64,000 bases of DNA from Bacteroidia bacterium (GTDB taxonomy: Bacteria; Bacteroidota; Bacteroidia; B-17B0; Aurantibacillaceae), in the NCBI GenBank assembly GCA_022842625.1, contig JALHPG010000007.1, forward strand, positions 1 to 64,000, in the 5' to 3' direction. The translations under genes were made by a program, and so were the position numbers. The notes beneath the pieces are model-generated. The model saw only the letters and a list, made by a program, of their open reading frames with translations, ran no database searches and was not told the DNA's origin. This document shows, one piece after another, positions 1-8,979 of the stretch (positions within the stretch are counted from its first letter, which is position 1; each line of letters starts with the position of its first letter).

Positions 1-9
1 TACATTTAA

Positions 10-1104
10 ATGATGAAATATTTTTTAACTATTCTTTTTGTTGTTACTATAAACTTATTTTTTTCGCAAAATAATTTACGAGTTTTTTCCGGACATGGAG
101 AACTATTTACAGTAACAGCTTTTGATTCTATTCAAAATCAAGTTGCACAAACTAACGTTCTTATTCAATCAATATATGAAGACACCTTACATATAAAAAT
201 TGAATTTGAGGATAAAACAAAATTTGAATCCGGAGTCTACCTATTTGAAAAAGGTAGGCCGGCAAAAAATAAAGAATTTAATTATAGAATAAGTCGTGAA
301 AACGGAAAACTAAAATTAAGTTATGCCGGTTACTTTGAAATTAAAAAATTGCCGGATCCGTTGGTGCCCGAAAAACCAATTGTAGATACTACAACTAAAT
401 ATAAAAACAAACGATTAGGTCATTTTTGTGAATTAAAAGACGATAGGCCTATTTATTTTAATAATATCCCAAAAGACGGAAATTGTATTGCCGGAATGCC
501 TGCTGAATACCTTAATTACACCAATTTGTTAATGGTAAAAGTACAAGTTGATGATGATAAATATTTAATTGCAGAAAACATTTGCAGAAATAATTGTTTA
601 ACGGTTGAACAGTTAAATTTTATTTTAAAATACATCGATTTTGAAATTGAAAAACTAAAAATAATTAAGATCGCCTTCTTTAACTTATCAGACAGAATAA
701 ATAAAAAGGAGCTCGAAAAAGCTTTTCGTTTTGAATCTTCGATCAATGAATTAAATGCCTTTTTCATAACGGCGGTTGACCCTAAAACGCAATCAAAAAT
801 AATTTGCAAAACACCATCCACAGTTGAAGAAATTAAAGCGTTTGAAGGAAAATTAAGTATCTATTCGAATGATACCCAACGCATTGATGCCTTTAAAAAA
901 TTGTATTCTGAATTTTGTTATTCGAAAGACCAAGTTTTAATAATTCTAAAACTATTTATACACGATCGCGAAAAACTTGATGCAGCTAAAATGCTGTATT
1001 ATAAATGTGTAGAAAAAGAGAAGTTTTTGGATATTTCGGAGATATTTTCCTATAACGAAACCATAAGTGCTCTTAAAGATTTTATAGAGAAGCAAAAAGA
1101 CTAG
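10..1104 (+). CDS. Secreted DUF4476-type protein
   Basis: A 364-residue protein with an N-terminal hydrophobic segment (about residues 3-19) that looks like a cleavable signal peptide, so it is probably exported. The C-terminal third (about 270-360) has the repeating pattern of DUF4476: an AFKKLYSEF helix, a SKDQVLIILKLF helix, a KLDAAKMLYYKC helix and a final helix. A weaker copy of the pattern seems to lie at about 195-265. The middle has no motif I recognise. No function is known for the family. It ends at a hairpin terminator and is probably not co-transcribed with the glycan genes that follow. Two adjacent ATG codons (10 and 13) are possible starts. Confidence 0.75.
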   Translation: MMKYFLTILFVVTINLFFSQNNLRVFSGHGELFTVTAFDSIQNQVAQTNVLIQSIYEDTLHIKIEFEDKTKFESGVYLFEKGRPAKNKEFNYRISRENGKLKLSYAGYFEIKKLPDPLVPEKPIVDTTTKYKNKRLGHFCELKDDRPIYFNNIPKDGNCIAGMPAEYLNYTNLLMVKVQVDDDKYLIAENICRNNCLTVEQLNFILKYIDFEIEKLKIIKIAFFNLSDRINKKELEKAFRFESSINELNAFFITAVDPKTQSKIICKTPSTVEEIKAFEGKLSIYSNDTQRIDAFKKLYSEFCYSKDQVLIILKLFIHDREKLDAAKMLYYKCVEKEKFLDISEIFSYNETISALKDFIEKQKD

Positions 1105-1120
1105 AAATTAGTCGTTTTTC
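1096..1120 (+). terminator. Hairpin terminator after the DUF4476 gene
   Basis: Arms GACTA (1099-1103) and TAGTC (1109-1113) are followed by GTTTTTC. The left arm overlaps the TAG stop codon. The stem is short, but the A-run and T-run on either side extend it. Confidence 0.5.
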
Positions 1121-1153
1121 TCTTTTAACCCACCTTTTTACTCGGCGAATTAC

Positions 1154-1184
1154 TTGGCAATATGACCCCCTTTTTTTATATTTA
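1154..1184 (+). promoter_or_regulatory. Probable promoter of the glycan cluster
   Basis: TTG at 1154-1156 and TATATTTA at 1177-1184 are 20 bp apart, matching the Bacteroidota -33/-7 arrangement with one mismatch in TAnnTTTG. Predicted transcription start is about 1188, almost at the TTG start codon at 1190, so the transcript would have almost no leader. Confidence 0.45.
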
Positions 1185-1189
1185 CGATA

Positions 1190-2443
1190 TTGAAGCCAAT
1201 TCTAGAAATAAAGGAAATAAGTAAAAAGTTCCAAATTCAAAGTAATACTAAGCCCTATTTGAGTTTAAGGGAAAATTTATTTTCCTTTTTAAAACCCTCT
1301 TCAAAAACCGAAGAATTTTGGGCACTTAAAGATGTAAGTTTTAATGTAGAGCAAGGTGATACTTTGGGTATTATAGGTAAAAACGGTGCAGGAAAATCAA
1401 CTCTCTTAAAAATTCTTTCAAAAATAACACCACCCACTTCAGGTAAAATTATTAGTCGTGGAAGGATAGCAAGTTTATTAGAAGTAGGAACCGGTTTTCA
1501 CCCGGAGCTAAGTGGTCGCGAAAACATTTTTATGAATGGCTCTATTTTAGGCATGCGAAAAGCAGAAATAGTAAAAAACTTCGATGCTATTGTAGATTTT
1601 TCCGGCGTTGAAAAATTCATAGATACCCCTTTAAAACATTACAGTAGTGGCATGCAACTACGTTTAGCTTTTGCTGTTGCGGCGTTTCTGGAAAATGAAA
1701 TTTTAATTATTGACGAAGTACTCGCCGTTGGCGACGCTGAGTTTCAAAAAAAATGCATGGGTAAAATGGGTGAGGTTAGCAAGAGCGGAAGAACTATTAT
1801 TTTAGTTTCACATAGCATGAATGCAATTCAATCACTCGCCAATAAAGGATTATTCATAAAAGATGGTACTACCATAGGAACAACCAATGTTAACACTGCA
1901 GTAAAACAATATTTATTTGGAAACGAAATCGAAAGCGCCGGTTATGAAAAGTTTAACCTTAAAGACCCTAATAAAAAAGCGTATTTAATTGAAGCTAAAA
2001 TATTAAATTCAAAACTAAGCGTATCAAATGCAATTGAAACTTGCGAAGAATTTTATATTGAAATTAATTGGAATAACGTTGCAGGAAATAACATAACCGT
2101 AAGTTTTGAAATCGCAAACCAAAATGGCATCCAAGTTATGTGGGTAGCAAATGTTAATGACGATTTAACCGGTGAAAAAACAAAAGAAAAAGGCATTTAT
2201 TCCTCAAGGGCTAAAATCCCTGCCAATTTGATAAATGCCGGTGAGTATTTTTTTAGAATATTGTTGTATGATGGCTTAAATCAACAAGTTTATGATATGC
2301 AAATAAATATTCTAAATATTAGTATCATTGATCCTATGACTAGTAAGTGTATTGCGCGAGGAAATTTTACATCAACGTTTGAAAATTACGTCCTTTTGCC
2401 TGCTCTAGAATGGAATACCATTAAGAAAAACACCATTGAATAA
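1190..2443 (+). CDS. Polysaccharide ABC transporter ATP-binding protein (Wzt-like)
   Basis: A 417-residue ATPase subunit that would energise export of a lipid-linked O-antigen or capsule-type glycan. Walker A GKNGAGKST is at residues 63-71, the signature YSSGMQLRLAF near 150 and Walker B LIIDEV near 170. The TEEFWALKDVSF lead-in is typical of the Wzt/TagH branch. Residues from about 245 form a beta-rich C-terminal domain like the Wzt domain that recognises the terminal sugar. The start is TTG: an in-frame TGA lies at 1163-1165 and there is no ATG or GTG before the conserved N-terminus. Its membrane partner (Wzm) is not in this window. GT61 follows after 3 bases. Confidence 0.9.
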   Translation: MKPILEIKEISKKFQIQSNTKPYLSLRENLFSFLKPSSKTEEFWALKDVSFNVEQGDTLGIIGKNGAGKSTLLKILSKITPPTSGKIISRGRIASLLEVGTGFHPELSGRENIFMNGSILGMRKAEIVKNFDAIVDFSGVEKFIDTPLKHYSSGMQLRLAFAVAAFLENEILIIDEVLAVGDAEFQKKCMGKMGEVSKSGRTIILVSHSMNAIQSLANKGLFIKDGTTIGTTNVNTAVKQYLFGNEIESAGYEKFNLKDPNKKAYLIEAKILNSKLSVSNAIETCEEFYIEINWNNVAGNNITVSFEIANQNGIQVMWVANVNDDLTGEKTKEKGIYSSRAKIPANLINAGEYFFRILLYDGLNQQVYDMQINILNISIIDPMTSKCIARGNFTSTFENYVLLPALEWNTIKKNTIE

Positions 2444-2446
2444 CAA

Positions 2447-3478
2447 ATGGCAATCTACAGATCAGAGAAACAAATTTCAAAAACATTGGTAAAAAATAAT
2501 TTACCGTGTAATATCGTAGATGAAGAATTGTACTTATTTGAAAAGGACCTAACAAAAGAATTGCCCGATGTATTTATACATTTTGCTAACAACATAAAGG
2601 TTACGCCGCACGGGGTAATTTTTAATAAACTTCATATTTATGATCAATTTTTAATATGGCCCGCCCACAAAAAAGAATTTGGTCTATTTTATTTACTTCG
2701 AAACTATTTTTCCAGAAAAGAATTGATCTTAGATAAGAACAAGAAATATCTTATTTGTTTTGATTATTGGTCCATGGGTTATTTTCATTGGATGTGTGAT
2801 TTTTTGCCAAAATTATTGGTGGCAGAAAAATATTTGGTTCAATATACTTTAGTTTTACCCGACAACCATAAATACACTTATATTGTTGATAGCTTGAAAA
2901 TATTTAACAATATAAACTTGGTACGTTTTTCAGATAAGCAATACATATCTTGCTCAGAAGCAATCATTGCAGATAAAGTAAGTTGCTCAGGCGACAATAA
3001 TCCTTTTATCATGCTAAACATTCGGGATAAATTTTTGAAATATTATAAGCCGTTAACCGACCCTGATTTATTTGCTCCTAACTTGTATGTTAGCCGTTCT
3101 AAAGCTAAAGGCAGGTTTATTATAAATGAAAAAGAAGTAATTGAAACCTTAGAGCAATTAGGATTTAAAACTATATTTTTTGAGGATTATAGTTTAGCGG
3201 ATCAAATTAAATTAACTTACAACTGTAAGAATTTAATTGGCCTTCATGGGGCCAACTTAACAAATTTAATGTTTATGAACCCAAATTCAAACATCTTAGA
3301 ATTAAGAAATGAAGGCGACACCAAAAATAATTATTACTATTCTTTGGCATCTACCTTTAATTTAAATTACTTCTACTTACAATGCCAATCTAAAGAACCT
3401 GATAATAAACAAACTTTTAATGTTTTTGTAAATATACCTGAACTAAAAAAGATCATTTTAAAAATGCAAGTAAAATAA
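2447..3478 (+). CDS. GT61-family glycosyltransferase
   Basis: A 343-residue protein with features of glycosyltransferase family 61 (DUF563): YFHWMCDFLPKLL in the N-terminal half and GLHGANLTNLMFM near residue 265, followed by a strand ending in LELR. The family transfers pentoses or hexosamines. The donor here cannot be told from sequence. There is no membrane segment, so it is probably cytoplasmic. It starts 3 bases after the transporter ATPase and ends 1 base before the next gene, so it is translated as part of the same operon. Confidence 0.8.
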   Translation: MAIYRSEKQISKTLVKNNLPCNIVDEELYLFEKDLTKELPDVFIHFANNIKVTPHGVIFNKLHIYDQFLIWPAHKKEFGLFYLLRNYFSRKELILDKNKKYLICFDYWSMGYFHWMCDFLPKLLVAEKYLVQYTLVLPDNHKYTYIVDSLKIFNNINLVRFSDKQYISCSEAIIADKVSCSGDNNPFIMLNIRDKFLKYYKPLTDPDLFAPNLYVSRSKAKGRFIINEKEVIETLEQLGFKTIFFEDYSLADQIKLTYNCKNLIGLHGANLTNLMFMNPNSNILELRNEGDTKNNYYYSLASTFNLNYFYLQCQSKEPDNKQTFNVFVNIPELKKIILKMQVK

Positions 3479-3479
3479 T

Positions 3480-4106
3480 ATGATGAAAAACTTAATTAAA
3501 AAAATAATCCCCTCATCCATCATTGAGTATAGAAGAAATTGGATAAAAGAGCAAGAATATAAAGCTTGGCTTAAATCCGGATGCCCTGCCCCCGCCCATG
3601 CTATAGCAAAACAGAAAGAACTACTTAAATATAAAAAAAAATTTAACATTAATGTTTTAATAGAAACAGGCACCTGTTATGGCGGAACGATAGATGCACT
3701 TAAATCAGATTTTAAAACATTAATATCAATTGAAATTAGCAATGAATTGTTTAATCTTGCAAAAATAAAATTTGCTAATTTTAATAATATAAAATTATAC
3801 GAAGGAGATAGCGGAGTAATGTTGCCAATAATTTTAAAAGACATGCAGGAGAAATGTTTGTTTTGGTTGGATGGACACTATTCAGGTGATAATACAGGAA
3901 AAGGTGATTTAAATACACCAATATATAAAGAATTAGAAGCCATATATAAAAATGGAATGCACCACGTCATTTTGATTGATGATGCCAGACTGTTTATCGG
4001 TAAAGATGATTACCCTACATTAGACGAACTTAGATCTTTTGTTCTTACTAAAAATCCTAATGCGAGTATTGAAGTTGAAATAGATATAATTAGAATTGTA
4101 AATTAA
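3480..4106 (+). CDS. Class I SAM methyltransferase-like protein
   Basis: A 208-residue protein with a Rossmann-type methyltransferase core. The ETGTCYGGT loop (about 62-70) corresponds to SAM-binding motif I, SIEIS follows at the end of strand 2, and WLDGHYSGD and LIDDAR provide acidic residues of later motifs. It resembles the small methyltransferases scattered in Bacteroidota glycan clusters. The substrate is unknown. Tandem ATG codons at 3480 and 3483 are both possible starts. Confidence 0.65.
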   Translation: MMKNLIKKIIPSSIIEYRRNWIKEQEYKAWLKSGCPAPAHAIAKQKELLKYKKKFNINVLIETGTCYGGTIDALKSDFKTLISIEISNELFNLAKIKFANFNNIKLYEGDSGVMLPIILKDMQEKCLFWLDGHYSGDNTGKGDLNTPIYKELEAIYKNGMHHVILIDDARLFIGKDDYPTLDELRSFVLTKNPNASIEVEIDIIRIVN

Positions 4107-4121
4107 TTCTCTTTGTAAATT

Positions 4122-4907
4122 ATGAGCATTAAACAAAAAATAAAAAAAATTCCGGGTGCCATTTATATTTATGAATGTGGGTTAAGTATTAAATCATTTT
4201 TTTATTCTTTTATTACTGTTTTCTCTTTTTTTAGTCAATACTTTAAGTTCAAGAAACTAATAGTGACGGAAAGATTTAAAATTAAGTGGAGTTATAAAAG
4301 CGCCATTACATTTGAAAAAACAGTAATGACTGAATTTGACAGACATTATATTTACCATACCGCATGGGCAGCAAGATGTTTAGCAGAAACAAAACCAATT
4401 AAACACATAGATATTTCTTCTTCGTTATACCTATCTGGAATATGTTCTGCATTTATTAATATTGAATTTTACGATTTTAGACCAGCAGATCTACAATTAA
4501 GTAATTTAAAGTGCGAATCAGCAAACTTAACTAACTTACATTTTGCAGCTAATTCAATTAACTCCTTATCCTGCATGCACACTGTTGAGCATATCGGACT
4601 TGGAAGATATGGTGATACATTAGATGTTGATGGAGATTTAAAGGCAATATCAGAATTAATACGAGTTTTAGCTCCGGGTGGAAATTTGTTTTTTGTTGTG
4701 CCTGTGGGCGAACCAACTATACAATTTAATGCCCATAGGATATATTCTAGAGATCAGATCTTAACCTATTTTAAAGAATTGAAATTAGAAAGATTCACAC
4801 TTATTGGAGAACAATTTTCTCAAGGTGGCCTAATTGATAACCCATCAAAAGAACTATTAGATTCACAAAAATACGGTTGCGGCTGCTTTTGGTTTAAAAA
4901 AATATAA
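4122..4907 (+). CDS. DUF268 protein, methyltransferase-like
   Basis: A 261-residue protein whose C-terminal half carries DUF268 features: MHTVEHIGLGRYGD, then DGDLKAISELIRVLAPGG and an FFVVPVGEP strand. The EHIGLGRYGD and LAPGGNLFFVVP pieces mirror motifs IV-VI of class I methyltransferases. Motif I is degenerate, so methyl transfer is unproven. A hydrophobic stretch at about 25-42 could attach it to the membrane. Its last base (4907) is also the first base of the next gene (TAATG overlap), which indicates coupled translation. Confidence 0.7.
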   Translation: MSIKQKIKKIPGAIYIYECGLSIKSFFYSFITVFSFFSQYFKFKKLIVTERFKIKWSYKSAITFEKTVMTEFDRHYIYHTAWAARCLAETKPIKHIDISSSLYLSGICSAFINIEFYDFRPADLQLSNLKCESANLTNLHFAANSINSLSCMHTVEHIGLGRYGDTLDVDGDLKAISELIRVLAPGGNLFFVVPVGEPTIQFNAHRIYSRDQILTYFKELKLERFTLIGEQFSQGGLIDNPSKELLDSQKYGCGCFWFKKI

Positions 4908-5716
4908 TGATTGAATCTTCATTAAATAATAGTTTTTGTGTGCTCGTAATGTCTTGCGATAAATATCAGGATCTATGGGATCATTTTTTTTATTTTTTTG
5001 ACAAATATTGGAAAGATTGTCCTTTCCCTATTTACTTATCCACCAATTCAAAATCATATACACATAAAAATATAAAAGTAATTAATTCTAATTGCTTTAG
5101 CACATGGTCAGAAGAAACTGCTATTGTTATAAATAAGTTGCCGCATGACAATATTATTTATTTGCAGGATGATTATTTTATCCTTAAAAAAGTAGATACT
5201 ACTGCTTTAATAAACTTATGTTCAAAATTTATTCAACATAAGGCAGATTACCTGAGGCTATTCCCGATCATAGGACCCGACTTGGCGTTTAAAAACGAAA
5301 GTGATATTGGATTAATATCAAAAAACGCCAGCTATAGAACCTCTTTGCAAGCAGCAATTTGGAAAAAAGATTCACTAACAAAATTACTTGTACCAAATGA
5401 AAATCAATGGGAATTTGAAAGCAATTCTCCTTTAAGATCTGACGCGATGCTTTTTTTAAGCATCAAACAACACAATAAAGGACGGTTTAAAGATCATACC
5501 TATCCAATTACTTATTACTATCTAACTGCGGTTTTAAGGGGTAAATGGCGAAGAGGAATATTAAATATTTGCAAAAAAGAAGGCGTTAAACTTGACTTTA
5601 ATTATCGCAAGCCAGAGGCATTTAAACAATATATTTATCAATCGTTTTATGATATAAGCCCAACTGTTATTAAAAAAATTCTTGATTTTATAAGATCAAA
5701 GCTGGTAAAAAACTAA
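4907..5716 (+). CDS. Putative glycosyltransferase
   Basis: A 269-residue protein. The N-terminus (CVLVMSCDKYQDLWDHF) followed by strands ending in IIYLQDDYF suggests a GT-A type fold with an acidic LQDDYF motif where the metal-binding DxD would be. I do not recognise the exact family. Cluster position and the acidic motif support a glycosyl-transfer role. It has no signal peptide or membrane segment. It overlaps the preceding DUF268 gene by one base and a 43-base gap follows. Confidence 0.6.
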   Translation: MIESSLNNSFCVLVMSCDKYQDLWDHFFYFFDKYWKDCPFPIYLSTNSKSYTHKNIKVINSNCFSTWSEETAIVINKLPHDNIIYLQDDYFILKKVDTTALINLCSKFIQHKADYLRLFPIIGPDLAFKNESDIGLISKNASYRTSLQAAIWKKDSLTKLLVPNENQWEFESNSPLRSDAMLFLSIKQHNKGRFKDHTYPITYYYLTAVLRGKWRRGILNICKKEGVKLDFNYRKPEAFKQYIYQSFYDISPTVIKKILDFIRSKLVKN

Positions 5717-5759
5717 AGTATTAAAATTTATTTATGTAAATTTCACTAATCTAATTAAA

Positions 5760-6581
5760 ATGCTAAAAAGTATAATTTATCTCCTTCTAAAAAATAAATT
5801 TGGAAAAAAAAGATATCACCGCTTTTTTTTAATAATGAAGAATTTGGGGATACAAGGCTTAAATTATAAATCTACAGATATTGAAACTAGTGGCGAGCTG
5901 TATTTCATTACCACACTAGTTAAATTTTATTCCTCAAACAAAAAAGTTATAATTTTTGATGTAGGTGCCAATATTGGTAATTACGCCAAAGCACTTATTC
6001 AATCCTTTAAGGATAATTATCATGTATACTCGTTTGAACCATTTTCAACTCCCTTTAAAAATTTGGCATTAATTAAAAACGAGCACCTTACGCTTGTCAA
6101 CAAAGGCCTTAGTGATAAAAAAGAAGAATTATTAATTCACACAAGTGATGAATATAGTGAAATAGGAGGTGTTTACGATCGCACGTATGCATTTAGCGAC
6201 ATTCCACATGATAAAACAGAAAAATGTCAATTTATAACCATTGATGAATTTTGTTTTGAAAATTCTTTGGAAAAAATTAATTTTTTAAAAATTGATGTTG
6301 AAGGGCACGAATTGGCTGTTTTAAAAGGCGCTAAAAAAACTCTGGAAAATGGGAATATCGATTTTATTCAGTTCGAATTTGGGGCGGGAAATATTTTTTC
6401 CAGAACTTCCTTAATGGATTTTCACACATTTTTAAATGAAAAATATAAAATGTATCGGCTATTGAAGGATGGTATTATTGAAATAGAAAAATATAGTACA
6501 GATTACGAAATGTATATTTTGACAAATTTTATTTGTATTAAAAGAGAGCTTGTTAATGATTATATTTTGGCTAACGGTTGA
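5760..6581 (+). CDS. FkbM-family methyltransferase
   Basis: A 273-residue SAM-dependent methyltransferase of the FkbM family. IIFDVGANIGNY (about 61-72) is SAM motif I, VYSFEPF follows strand 2, and FLKIDVEGHELAVLKGA (about 177-193) is the family hallmark. Such enzymes O-methylate sugars in surface glycans. A second FkbM protein is at 13613. The two are divergent, so they probably act on different positions. Confidence 0.85.
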   Translation: MLKSIIYLLLKNKFGKKRYHRFFLIMKNLGIQGLNYKSTDIETSGELYFITTLVKFYSSNKKVIIFDVGANIGNYAKALIQSFKDNYHVYSFEPFSTPFKNLALIKNEHLTLVNKGLSDKKEELLIHTSDEYSEIGGVYDRTYAFSDIPHDKTEKCQFITIDEFCFENSLEKINFLKIDVEGHELAVLKGAKKTLENGNIDFIQFEFGAGNIFSRTSLMDFHTFLNEKYKMYRLLKDGIIEIEKYSTDYEMYILTNFICIKRELVNDYILANG

Positions 6582-6663
6582 GGTTTTGTAGCATGGAATA
6601 TAAATGTTAACTATCATTATAACACACTTCTAAAACTCAAATTTGCAAAAACAAATTTTTTAA

Positions 6664-7770
6664 ATGAAAAACATATCCATCTACAATACATTTATTCATC
6701 CTACTGCTTTTCAGAAAGTAAATGAAGTTTTGCATTCTACATTTTTAAGTGAGGGAAAAAAAGTACAAGAATTTGAGAGCCAATTATCCTCCTATTTAGG
6801 AATTATAAACCCTTTAGCGGTAAATTCAGGAACAACTGCTCTTCATCTAGCCCTTGATATTGCAGGAATAAACGAGGGAGATGAGGTGATACTCCCTTCG
6901 CAAACATTTGTAGCTACAGGATTAGTTATTCTTCAGCAAAAAGCAACTCCAGTATTTGCAGATATTAATTACGATGATGGAAATATTTCTGTTGAATCGA
7001 TTAAACAAAAAATAACTGCTAAAACCAAAGCCATAATTTGTGTTCATTGGGGCGGGTATCCATGCGATATGGATGAAATATTAGCTATCGCTAAAGAATT
7101 TAATCTAATTGTGATAGAGGATGCTGCGCATGCTTTAGGTGCCGTTTACAAAAACAATTGCATTGGCAGTTTAAGCGACTATACGTGTTTTTCTTTTCAA
7201 GCTATTAAACATATAACAACCGGTGATGGGGGAGCAATAGCTTTCAAAGACAAAAGTAAACATAATGAAGGTTATGCTAAAAGATGGTTTGGGATAAATA
7301 GAGACACCGCAACACAAACCGAATTAGGAGAAAGGAATTATAATATAGAAACCTTAGGTTATAAATATCATTTGAATGATTATTCAGCATCCTTGGGAAT
7401 AGCAAATTTGTTGGAATTTAAAGAAAGGTTATCTCATAGAGAACAAATTGTCAACCTATACAATAAAGGGCTTGAAAATACTAACGGAATAAAATTATTT
7501 AATTATAAGACCGACAGACAAAGTGCCAATTGGTTGTATGGTTTTCATGTAGAAAACAGATTAAATTTTATAAAAAAACTGAAATCACAAAATATAACGG
7601 CCTCTGTAATTCATCAGCGCATCGATAGAAATAAAGTATTTGGAGGTATTACACCTCATTTAATAAATCAAGAGAAATTTGATCTATCTCAAATCCATAT
7701 TCCGATCCATGATAATATTACTATTGACGATGCAAATTATATTATCGAAACAATAAAAACCGGTTGGTGA
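6664..7770 (+). CDS. DegT/DnrJ/EryC1 sugar aminotransferase
   Basis: A 368-residue PLP enzyme that would install an amino group on a nucleotide-linked keto-sugar. NSGTTALHLAL binds the cofactor phosphate, the VIEDAAHALGA strand supplies the Asp that contacts the pyridine nitrogen, and K182 in FSFQAIKHITTGDGG is the Schiff-base lysine. Length is normal for the family. The product could feed the hexapeptide acyltransferase at 9912 for N-acylation. The sugar cannot be named because no 4,6-dehydratase is nearby. Confidence 0.9.
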   Translation: MKNISIYNTFIHPTAFQKVNEVLHSTFLSEGKKVQEFESQLSSYLGIINPLAVNSGTTALHLALDIAGINEGDEVILPSQTFVATGLVILQQKATPVFADINYDDGNISVESIKQKITAKTKAIICVHWGGYPCDMDEILAIAKEFNLIVIEDAAHALGAVYKNNCIGSLSDYTCFSFQAIKHITTGDGGAIAFKDKSKHNEGYAKRWFGINRDTATQTELGERNYNIETLGYKYHLNDYSASLGIANLLEFKERLSHREQIVNLYNKGLENTNGIKLFNYKTDRQSANWLYGFHVENRLNFIKKLKSQNITASVIHQRIDRNKVFGGITPHLINQEKFDLSQIHIPIHDNITIDDANYIIETIKTGW

Positions 7771-8915
7771 TGAATAAATCTTTTGAAAAACCGAATTTTA
7801 TTAACTTAGATAGTTTGCGCTTTTTTGCCTTTTTAGCAGTTTTCTTTTCACATTGTATTTCATATTTTTCCTATTCCTTTCCTAATAAATACTTAGAATT
7901 ACTTCATAAACACTTTTTTATTAATGGCAATTTAGGAGTAAATTTTTTCTTTGTGCTCAGTGGCTTTTTAATTTCATGGCTATTATTTATTGAAAAAGAA
8001 AAAACAGGAACACTAGACATTAAGGCGTTTTACATGAGGCGCATTTTAAGAATTTGGCCTGTTTATTTTGTTGTAGTATTAATTGGTTTTTTAGCTGCTG
8101 CATTTTTAAATTTTTCGAGTTTCTCGCAATCCTTTTTTCACCTAACTTCAGGCATAGACCAAATATTTTATTATTTATTTTTTTTAGGAAACTTTGATCT
8201 CATTGTGAACGGTCCTACCAACTTCATTTTATCAGTTTTGTGGTCAGTATCCATCGAGGAACAATTTTACTTGGTTTGGCCAATATTTTTCTATTTCTTA
8301 TCGCAAAAAAACCTAAGAAATCTTTGCCTATTTTTAATTTTCGCTTCGTTTATTTTCCGTTACTTTAATTCAGACGTAAAGTCTTATCTATCCAGTTTTT
8401 CGGTAATGTCAGACCTGGCAATTGGCAGTTTAATTGCTTATTTATGTTTATATAACCAACAATTTATTAGTTGGATCTCAAACATTTCTAAAAATAAAAT
8501 TATTTTTTTCTATTCTGTTCTAATTCTGTTTATTCCTCTCCATGGCTTTTCACATGTATTTGGCAACCTTTTCTTTTCATTCTATTATCCTTTTGAAGCC
8601 ATCATGTTCTCATTTTTATTTGCATTTGTAATTGTTGAGCAAAATTTTAGTAAAAATTCATTTTGCAAATTTGGCAACTTTCTGCTGTTGAGCAAATATG
8701 GCAAAATTTCTTATGGGCTTTACTCTTATCACATGTTACTGTTTCCTATAGCCTTTTACTTTACCGAAGGTGCAGTTTTCACAAACAACCTATTCGGACA
8801 GTACATCTTAAGAATACTGATTTCATTATCATTTACAATGCTTATAAGCAAATTGTCGTATTTGTATTTTGAATCCTATTTTTTAAAATTTAAATCAAAA
8901 TTTTCAAAAAATTAA
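7770..8915 (+). CDS. Acyltransferase-3 (OafA/YrhL-type) membrane protein
   Basis: A roughly 381-residue integral membrane protein with about ten hydrophobic helices. It starts with NLDSLRFFAFLAVFFSHC, has FFVLSGFLIS and RRILRIWPVYF, and VLWSVSIEEQFYLVWP carries the family pattern. The acyltransferase-3 family transfers acetyl or other acyl groups to glycan hydroxyls across the membrane. I chose the ATG at 7770, which overlaps the TGA of the aminotransferase (ATGA), over TTG at 7764. Confidence 0.88.
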   Translation: MNKSFEKPNFINLDSLRFFAFLAVFFSHCISYFSYSFPNKYLELLHKHFFINGNLGVNFFFVLSGFLISWLLFIEKEKTGTLDIKAFYMRRILRIWPVYFVVVLIGFLAAAFLNFSSFSQSFFHLTSGIDQIFYYLFFLGNFDLIVNGPTNFILSVLWSVSIEEQFYLVWPIFFYFLSQKNLRNLCLFLIFASFIFRYFNSDVKSYLSSFSVMSDLAIGSLIAYLCLYNQQFISWISNISKNKIIFFYSVLILFIPLHGFSHVFGNLFFSFYYPFEAIMFSFLFAFVIVEQNFSKNSFCKFGNFLLLSKYGKISYGLYSYHMLLFPIAFYFTEGAVFTNNLFGQYILRILISLSFTMLISKLSYLYFESYFLKFKSKFSKN

Positions 8916-8979
8916 CCCATAATACTAAGATAAATTGTAAAAAATCTTTATATTGTAAGCTAATATTAGATTTTAATAA

